Source: Nocardia grenadensis NBRC 108939 (GTDB taxonomy: Bacteria > Actinomycetota > Actinomycetes > Mycobacteriales > Mycobacteriaceae). Taken from it: DNA of 64,000 bases. Below, in pieces: positions 59,025 through 64,000 of this stretch. Both the position numbers and the translations under genes were made by a program. Under the pieces are notes generated by a model. It did no database searches, was not told the DNA's origin, and was given only the letters and a program-made list of their open reading frames with translations. The stretch's first letter is position 1, and each line of letters opens with the position of its first letter. The stretch covers positions 310,001-374,000 of the forward strand of contig NZ_BDCJ01000006.1 in assembly GCF_001613445.1 (NCBI RefSeq), in the 5' to 3' direction.

Positions 59025-61064
59025 TCACAGTTCGATTCGCTGGTCCTCGGGCAGGAAGAGTTTGTCCGTTTCCACCACACCGAAGGTTCGGTAGAACTGG
59101 GCGATATTGCGGACAACCTGATTCACCCGGAACTCGTCCGGAGAATGGGTATCGCCGGCGAGCAGCCGTTCGGTGACCTCGGGGGTCTGCTTGGAGCGCC
59201 AGATCCGCGAATACGAATTGAACATGGTGTGGTAATCGGGATTCGTGACGCCCTGACGCTGCTCGGCGATGCGGTAGGCCGCCAGCGCGATCTGCAACCC
59301 ACGCAGATCGGCCAGGTTCTCGCCGACGGTGAGCGCGCCGTTCACATGCTGTTCCGGCGACAGCCCCTCGGGGACCAGGGCGTTGTACTGCTCGATGAGC
59401 GCCTGGGATTTGGCGTCGAAGGCATCCCGGTCGGCGGGGGTCCACCAGTCGCGCTGGTTACCGTCCCCGTCGAACTTCGAACCCTGGTCGTCGAAACCGT
59501 GCCCGATCTCGTGCCCGATCACCGCCCCGACCCCGCCGTAGTTCACCGCCATCTCGGCGTCCTTGTCGAAGAACGGCGGCTGCAGGAACGCGGCGGGGAA
59601 GACGATCTCGTTGTTGGTGGCGGAATAGTAGGCGTTCACCGTCTGCGGTGAGGCACTCCACTCGGCCTTGTCCACCGGTTTCCCCAGTCGGTCGAAGGAC
59701 CGCTTCACCTCGAAATCGTTGATGGCGCGCAGGGATTCGATCAGCTTGCCGCGGGTGACCTTCAGCCCGGAATAGTCCACCCATTTGTCCGGGTACCCGA
59801 GTTTGGTGCCGATCTTTTCCAGTTTCTCGATCGAGGCCCGGCGGGTCTCCGGGGACATCCAGGTCGAATTGGTGAAATTCTCCCGGTAGGCCGCCATCAG
59901 ATCGTCGACCATCGCCTCGACCCGTTCCTTGGCCTCGGGTGGGAAATGCTTGTCCACGTACAGCTTGCCCAGCTGTTCGCTCAAGTTGCTGTCCACCGAG
60001 CCGACGGCCGATTTCCAGAGTTCGGGCCGCTGTTTCAGCCCGGACATCAGCCGCCCGTTGAAATCGAAATTGGCGTCGGAGATCTCCTCGGGCAGCACGT
60101 TCGCGTAGGTTTTGAGCACGGCGAGCTTCAAGTAGTCGCGCCAGATAGCGATATCGGTCGTCGCCCAGATCTTGCCCGCCTCGGTGACGAACGAGGGCTG
60201 GTTCACCACCACCTTCGCGAAGAGATCCCTGGGCCGGTCGGTGATACCGCGCAGCCACGGGTCCCAGTCGTATTCCGGAGCCAGGGCGGTGGCCTTGTCC
60301 CAATCGAAGACGTTGTAGGTGGCCGCCGCGTCGCGGTTGCGCACATTGTCCCAATGGGCGGCGGCGATCCGCTTCTCCAGATCCAGCAGCCGCCCGGCCA
60401 CCCGGGTGGGGTCCGGCATATCCGCAGCCTTGGCCAGGCGTTCCAGATATGTCCGGTAACCGGCCAGCTCCTCGGCGAACTGCGGATCGCGATAGTACTG
60501 CTCGTTCAGGCCCAATCCGGACTGGCCGACAGCGGGGATATGGGCGGAGGAATTCTTCTGGTCGATGCTCACCCCGATACCGATCAACCCGCCGATCGGC
60601 AGCCGGCCCATCACCTCGGCCAGGGCCGGTTTGTCCTTCGCGTCCTCGATCTCGGCGAACATCGAGTCCAGGGGCGTCAGACCCAGCCGTTCGATCTCGT
60701 CCAGGTCCATCCGCGCGTCGTAGAGGTCGCGGATCTGCTGGGCCTCGGTCCCGTCCTCCGGGTCGCTGATGCTCTCGATGATCTCCCGCAACTGCTGCTG
60801 GGTGCGTTCCCCGGCCTCACTGAACGCCCCGTAGGAGGTCTTGTCCGGCGGCAACTGGTATTCGCGCAGCCATTTACCGTTGACGTGCCGGTAGAGATCG
60901 TCCTGGGGCCGGATCGCCGGATCGGAACCGCTCATATCGACGGTCACCAGCTTGATGGGTGTGGCCTCGGAGCAGGAGGCCAGCCACGCGGCCGCGGGCG
61001 CCAGCCCCAGCGCGACGAGGAACCCACGGCGATCGAGCACCAATCGACGATCCGATGATTTCAA
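59025..61064 (-). CDS. M13-family zinc metallopeptidase, predicted lipoprotein
   Basis: A 679-residue neprilysin/PepO-type peptidase. The zinc site is GHEIGHGFDDQG (HExxH) with the third ligand in ENLADLRGLQIALAAY. NAYYSATNNEIVFPA and FLQPPFFD are the family substrate-binding motifs. The N-terminus has arginines (DRRGFLVALG) and a lipobox ending LASCS, so it is exported and anchored, possibly by the Tat route. The start at 61064 is a TTG. It cuts peptides of limited size outside the membrane; the natural substrate is unknown. It lies antisense to the ribosomal genes next door. Confidence 0.92.
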   Translation of the reverse strand: MKSSDRRLVLDRRGFLVALGLAPAAAWLASCSEATPIKLVTVDMSGSDPAIRPQDDLYRHVNGKWLREYQLPPDKTSYGAFSEAGERTQQQLREIIESISDPEDGTEAQQIRDLYDARMDLDEIERLGLTPLDSMFAEIEDAKDKPALAEVMGRLPIGGLIGIGVSIDQKNSSAHIPAVGQSGLGLNEQYYRDPQFAEELAGYRTYLERLAKAADMPDPTRVAGRLLDLEKRIAAAHWDNVRNRDAAATYNVFDWDKATALAPEYDWDPWLRGITDRPRDLFAKVVVNQPSFVTEAGKIWATTDIAIWRDYLKLAVLKTYANVLPEEISDANFDFNGRLMSGLKQRPELWKSAVGSVDSNLSEQLGKLYVDKHFPPEAKERVEAMVDDLMAAYRENFTNSTWMSPETRRASIEKLEKIGTKLGYPDKWVDYSGLKVTRGKLIESLRAINDFEVKRSFDRLGKPVDKAEWSASPQTVNAYYSATNNEIVFPAAFLQPPFFDKDAEMAVNYGGVGAVIGHEIGHGFDDQGSKFDGDGNQRDWWTPADRDAFDAKSQALIEQYNALVPEGLSPEQHVNGALTVGENLADLRGLQIALAAYRIAEQRQGVTNPDYHTMFNSYSRIWRSKQTPEVTERLLAGDTHSPDEFRVNQVVRNIAQFYRTFGVVETDKLFLPEDQRIEL

Positions 61065-61664
61065 CGAAACCTCTCCCCGATGCGAGACCCCGCACCTCTT
61101 CTAGGCGAACCGGCCCCATGAGGCTACCGGCGCCCCACCCCCGCGTCGCGCCGGGCAACACGGCGCGGCCTGAGCGGTGCGACCTGCCCCGGTTTCGGAG
61201 CGACCGAGCGCATGCTGCCCGGACCCGTCCACCGGTCGGCGGCGATCGAGCATCGACAGTGTGGTGAGCCTCCCCGGACCGATCGAGGTGCACGACAGCA
61301 TTCCTCTGCTGTCTGCTCCGGATGGTCTGCCTCAGCGGTCGGGGCCCGCCCCCCGGTTCTGGAGCGACAGAGCGAAAGAGCGCAACGACTGAGCGCCGGT
61401 GTGAAGAACCGGGGTCACAGGGCCCCCGACCCGCGCGCCGGAGGCGCGCAAATGAACGCAACCCCGATTTCGGGTTGAGCTGGGGATTCGCTATCCTTGA
61501 CCGGTTGCCTGCGGGCCCGGTGCCCGCGATTCGGCCGCGAACCCCCGGTGGTTGATCGTCGAGATCGTACAGAACCGCTGGTAGGCGCGCGTTCGGGTGG
61601 TGACAGACCATGCCCGTCGGGTCGGCAATCCGGCGTGCTTATCGTCCAGGTCGAGGAGGCTGAA
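61065..61664 (+). promoter_or_regulatory. Long leader upstream of rplN, with an imperfect direct repeat
   Basis: About 600 gene-free bases. Since rplN no longer follows rpsQ, this region must supply a promoter; TATCCT at 61492-61497 is a plausible -10. Two copies of a roughly 45-base sequence with a core like CGGTTTCGGAGCGACCGAGC occur near 61170-61215 and 61330-61375, the second differing at several positions. An inverted repeat CGCGCGCC / GGCGCGC lies near 61432-61448. Confidence 0.45.
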
Positions 61665-62033
61665 GTGATTCAGCAGGAGTCGCGGCTGCGCGTCGCCGAC
61701 AACACGGGTGCCAAGGAGATCCTCTGCATCCGCGTTCTCGGTGGTTCGTCGCGCCGCTATGCCGGTATCGGCGACGTCATCGTCGCCACTGTGAAGGACG
61801 CCATCCCCGGCGGCAACGTCAAACGGGGTGACGTGGTGAAGGCCGTCGTGGTGCGCACCACCAAGGAACGGCGCCGTCCGGATGGTTCCTACATCCGTTT
61901 CGACGAGAACGCCGCTGTGCTCATCAAGGCGGACAACGACCCGCGCGGCACCCGCATCTTCGGCCCGGTCGGGCGCGAGCTGCGCGACAAGAAGTTCATG
62001 AAGATCGTTTCGCTGGCCCCGGAGGTGCTCTGA
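61665..62033 (+). CDS. rplN: 50S ribosomal protein L14
   Basis: A 122-residue L14, at the subunit interface. [20 protein letters not shown] and [20 protein letters not shown] are diagnostic, ending [11 protein letters not shown]. The start is the GTG at 61665 behind GAGGAGG; the longer frame to 61497 covers the leader. This normally follows rpsQ; here it starts a new transcription unit. Confidence 0.99.
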   Translation: MIQQESRLRVADNTGAKEILCIRVLGGSSRRYAGIGDVIVATVKDAIPGGNVKRGDVVKAVVVRTTKERRRPDGSYIRFDENAAVLIKADNDPRGTRIFGPVGRELRDKKFMKIVSLAPEVL

Positions 62034-62034
62034 C

Positions 62035-62352
62035 ATGAAGGTGCACAAGGGCGATACCGTGCTCGTCGTCTCGGGTAAGGACAAGGGTGCCAAGGGCAAG
62101 GTCATCCAGGCCTTCCCGAAGGACAACCGGATCCTGGTCGAGGGCGTGAACCGGATCAAGAAGCACGTCGCGAACTCCGCGAACCTGCGTGGCGCCTCCT
62201 CCGGCGGCATCGTGACCCAGGAAGCGCCCATCCACGTGTCCAACGTGATGGTCGTCGACTCGGACGGTAACCCGACCCGGATCGGCTACCGCACCGACGA
62301 AGAAACCGGCAAGCGGGTTCGGATCTCCCGTAAGAACGGGAAGGACATCTGA
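62035..62352 (+). CDS. rplX: 50S ribosomal protein L24
   Basis: A 105-residue L24, an assembly initiator. The KOW motif [20 protein letters not shown] at the N-terminus and [12 protein letters not shown] are diagnostic. It begins one base after the rplN stop and ends one base before rplE, so the genes are translationally coupled. Confidence 0.99.
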   Translation: MKVHKGDTVLVVSGKDKGAKGKVIQAFPKDNRILVEGVNRIKKHVANSANLRGASSGGIVTQEAPIHVSNVMVVDSDGNPTRIGYRTDEETGKRVRISRKNGKDI

Positions 62353-62353
62353 T

Positions 62354-62917
62354 ATGACCACCTCCGAGAAAGTGCAGCCCCGGCTCAAGCAGCGCTACCG
62401 TGCCGAGATCAAGGACGCGCTGAACAACGAGTTCGACTACGCCAACGTCATGCAGATCCCGGGCGTGGTCAAGGTCGTGGTGAACATGGGTGTCGGCGAC
62501 GCCGCCCGGGACGCGAAGCTGATCAACGGCGCGGTCGACGACCTGGCCCTGATCACCGGCCAGAAGCCGCAGATCCGCAAGGCCACCAAGTCCATCGCGC
62601 AGTTCAAGCTGCGTGAGGGTATGCCGATCGGCGCCAAGGTCACCCTGCGCGGCGACCGGATGTGGGAGTTCCTGGACCGCCTGGTCTCGATCGCCCTGCC
62701 CCGTATCCGCGACTTCCGCGGCCTGTCGCCCAAGCAGTTCGACGGCAACGGCAACTACACGTTCGGCCTGAGCGAGCAGTCGATGTTCCATGAGATCGAT
62801 GTGGACAAGATCGACCGTCCGCGCGGTATGGACATCACCGTTGTCACCACCGCCACCAACAACGAAGAAGGCCGTGCCCTGCTGAAGCACCTCGGCTTCC
62901 CGTTCAAGGAGAACTGA
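62354..62917 (+). CDS. rplE: 50S ribosomal protein L5
   Basis: A 187-residue L5, which binds 5S rRNA and the P-site t[43 protein letters not shown] and [19 protein letters not shown] are family hallmarks. ATG at 62354, one base after the rplX stop. Confidence 0.99.
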   Translation: MTTSEKVQPRLKQRYRAEIKDALNNEFDYANVMQIPGVVKVVVNMGVGDAARDAKLINGAVDDLALITGQKPQIRKATKSIAQFKLREGMPIGAKVTLRGDRMWEFLDRLVSIALPRIRDFRGLSPKQFDGNGNYTFGLSEQSMFHEIDVDKIDRPRGMDITVVTTATNNEEGRALLKHLGFPFKEN

Positions 62918-62920
62918 GAC

Positions 62921-63106
62921 ATGGCCAAGAAAGCACTGGTCAACAAGGCCAACCGCAAGCCGAAGTTCGCTGTCCGCGCCTACACTCGCTGCCAGCGCTG
63001 CGGCCGGCCGCACGCGGTGTACCGCAAGTTCGGCCTGTGCCGCGTGTGCCTGCGCGAAATGGCGCACCGCGGCGAGCTGCCGGGCGTGCACAAGAGCTCC
63101 TGGTGA
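62921..63106 (+). CDS. rpsN: 30S ribosomal protein S14, zinc-binding type
   Basis: A 61-residue S14 of the short zinc (type Z) form. Four cysteines in [20 protein letters not shown] hold one zinc ion. [20 protein letters not shown] completes the family pattern. The usual next gene, rpsH, is not here: a strong hairpin follows and the next gene is on the other strand. Confidence 0.99.
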   Translation: MAKKALVNKANRKPKFAVRAYTRCQRCGRPHAVYRKFGLCRVCLREMAHRGELPGVHKSSW

Positions 63107-63147
63107 GCTGAGCCGGGCGGGTGGTCGCCCGCCCGGTGTTCACAATA

Positions 63148-63184
63148 TCGAGAAGGACCCGAGCCGAGCTCGGGTCCTTCTCGA
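63148..63184 (+). terminator. Strong intrinsic terminator after rpsN
   Basis: A perfect inverted repeat: TCGAGAAGGACCCGAGC pairs with GCTCGGGTCCTTCTCGA around a three-base loop (CGA). A 17-pair stem with no mismatch, 42 bases after the rpsN stop. It could also serve the convergent gene at 63287-63934. Confidence 0.85.
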
Positions 63185-63286
63185 CGGCCCTGTCTCCGGC
63201 CATCGGCATGACGCGGTCGGCTCGGTGCGCGACCGGAAAGACGAGCTCTGCGGTCGGTATTCGCGCGGTGTCTGTACCGGATACGT

Positions 63287-63934
63287 CTAGGACGTGTTCA
63301 TGATGAGGCCGATATGGGTGAAGTAGTTCAGTACGGAGAACACTATCCAGGCGGTGCCCGAGAGGCACCAACATATCGCTATGACAAGACCCACCACTCG
63401 ATTGCTGTTCTTGGTGAACGCCGGTGTCAGGACGGCTCCTGCCGCGATGAGGAAGAACAGTGTCGAGATGAATACCGACTCCACCATCGGTGAATCGGCG
63501 AATCGACCGGTGATGGGCTCTTCCGGCGGGGCGCCGAACAGCTGGTACTTGATACCGGCGACTCCGATCGCGGCCATTCCCGCGCCGACGGCGGCGACCA
63601 GGTAGGACACCGGTCTCATCGTCGTGAAAAGGCTCGCGATGTCTTCGCCCCCGGCCCGCGATCGGATCTTCCACAGATAGAACGCGGCGGCCAGCAGGAG
63701 AACGCCGAGAGCCAGCGACCCTTCGCCGAAAACTATATTCGCCTGGGGGACGACCGAAAACGGCCATTCGACGGTCATATGCCCACCGAGAAACGTCAGC
63801 AATGCGCCGTTGATTCCGAGGGCCAACGCGTATCCGTCGAAGTCCGAAGGTTTTCCTTCCAGGATTTTTCGCCCCAGCGAGACAACCAATAGAAGGGATA
63901 CGCCTGCCGAAATTCCCATCAAGGTGTTGTACAT
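63287..63934 (-). CDS. DUF981-like membrane protein
   Basis: A 215-residue polytopic membrane protein with about six hydrophobic segments (SAGVSLLLVVSLG, LALGINGALLTFLGG, SLALGVLLLAAAFYLW, SYLVAAVGAGMAAIGVAG, FISTLFFLIAAGAVL, and VGLVIAICWCLSGTAWIVFS). The segment HMTVEWPFSVVPQANIVFGE followed by SLALGVLLLAAAFYLW resembles the DUF981 family as I remember it. No function is known. The start is the ATG at 63934. It lies where rpsH would be expected in a standard spc operon. Confidence 0.7.
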   Translation of the reverse strand: MYNTLMGISAGVSLLLVVSLGRKILEGKPSDFDGYALALGINGALLTFLGGHMTVEWPFSVVPQANIVFGEGSLALGVLLLAAAFYLWKIRSRAGGEDIASLFTTMRPVSYLVAAVGAGMAAIGVAGIKYQLFGAPPEEPITGRFADSPMVESVFISTLFFLIAAGAVLTPAFTKNSNRVVGLVIAICWCLSGTAWIVFSVLNYFTHIGLIMNTS

Positions 63935-64000
63935 CTGGAAGCGATCCCAGGGGAACTCTTCTGGCGCTGCCAGGAGTGTCGATCGAACAGCTGTTGTCGA

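Noticed and set aside
59946..61058. A 370-codon plus-strand frame
   Set aside because: It is antisense to the M13 peptidase, whose motifs are intact; long antisense frames are expected at this GC content.

Overview
The window is high-GC actinobacterial DNA. It most likely comes from Nocardia or a close mycolate-containing relative. The evidence is the codon use, the mycobactin/nocobactin-type siderophore locus, IdeR/DtxR-type iron boxes, a zinc-type S14 protein, and many GTG starts with ATGA/GTGA overlaps. The genus is an inference; no database search was possible.

Layout. Positions 1-10.7 kb hold accessory genes: the 3' end of a TetR regulator, a lipoprotein serine hydrolase whose start lies in a MarR-type palindrome, a DUF3159-like membrane protein, a MarR regulator, a decayed second serine hydrolase behind a second copy of that palindrome, an aldehyde-dehydrogenase homologue lacking its catalytic cysteine, a three-gene DrrABC-type exporter, a lycopene-cyclase-family flavoprotein, a large inverted repeat and a DUF4442 hotdog protein. 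Positions 11.2-16.5 kb hold the S10 operon (rpsJ-rplC-rplD-rplW-rplB-rpsS-rplV-rpsC-rplP-rpmC-rpsQ), closed by a terminator. Positions 16.5-22.1 kb hold a VapBC-like pair, HxlR with an old yellow enzyme, a Nudix hydrolase, a zinc-ribbon protein, a CPBP protease and a RluA pseudouridine synthase.

Positions 22.1-57 kb are an iron-regulated NRPS/PKS siderophore island. It encodes a siderophore-interacting reductase, a relic of an ABC exporter, a stand-alone degenerate adenylation-like protein, a lysine N6-monooxygenase (NbtG/MbtG type), a formyltransferase-like protein, five NRPS proteins (C-A-T-C, C-T, ArCP-Cy-A-T, C-A-T-E-C and C-A-T-E), a type II thioesterase, a stand-alone KS, an AT-KR-ACP-methyltransferase PKS, and a second DrrABC-type exporter. 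Six recognisable iron boxes precede the transcription units. The expected core is an aryl-capped oxazoline or thiazoline, hydroxamate lysine(s) and a methylated beta-hydroxy acyl unit, as in nocobactin and mycobactin. The line carries an extra complete module, an A-less C-T protein and several C/E domains with broken catalytic motifs, so the product may differ from known nocobactins. No salicylate synthase, aryl-AMP ligase, MbtH-like protein or phosphopantetheinyl transferase is encoded in the window, so those functions must be supplied from elsewhere.

Positions 57.4-61.1 kb hold a divergent sugar-transferase-like protein and an M13 metallopeptidase lipoprotein. The spc-operon head (rplN-rplX-rplE-rpsN) follows at 61.7-63.1 kb and ends in a near-perfect 37-base hairpin, then a DUF981-like membrane protein. 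The ribosomal protein genes that are contiguous in most bacteria are therefore split twice: between rpsQ and rplN by about 45 kb, and directly after rpsN.
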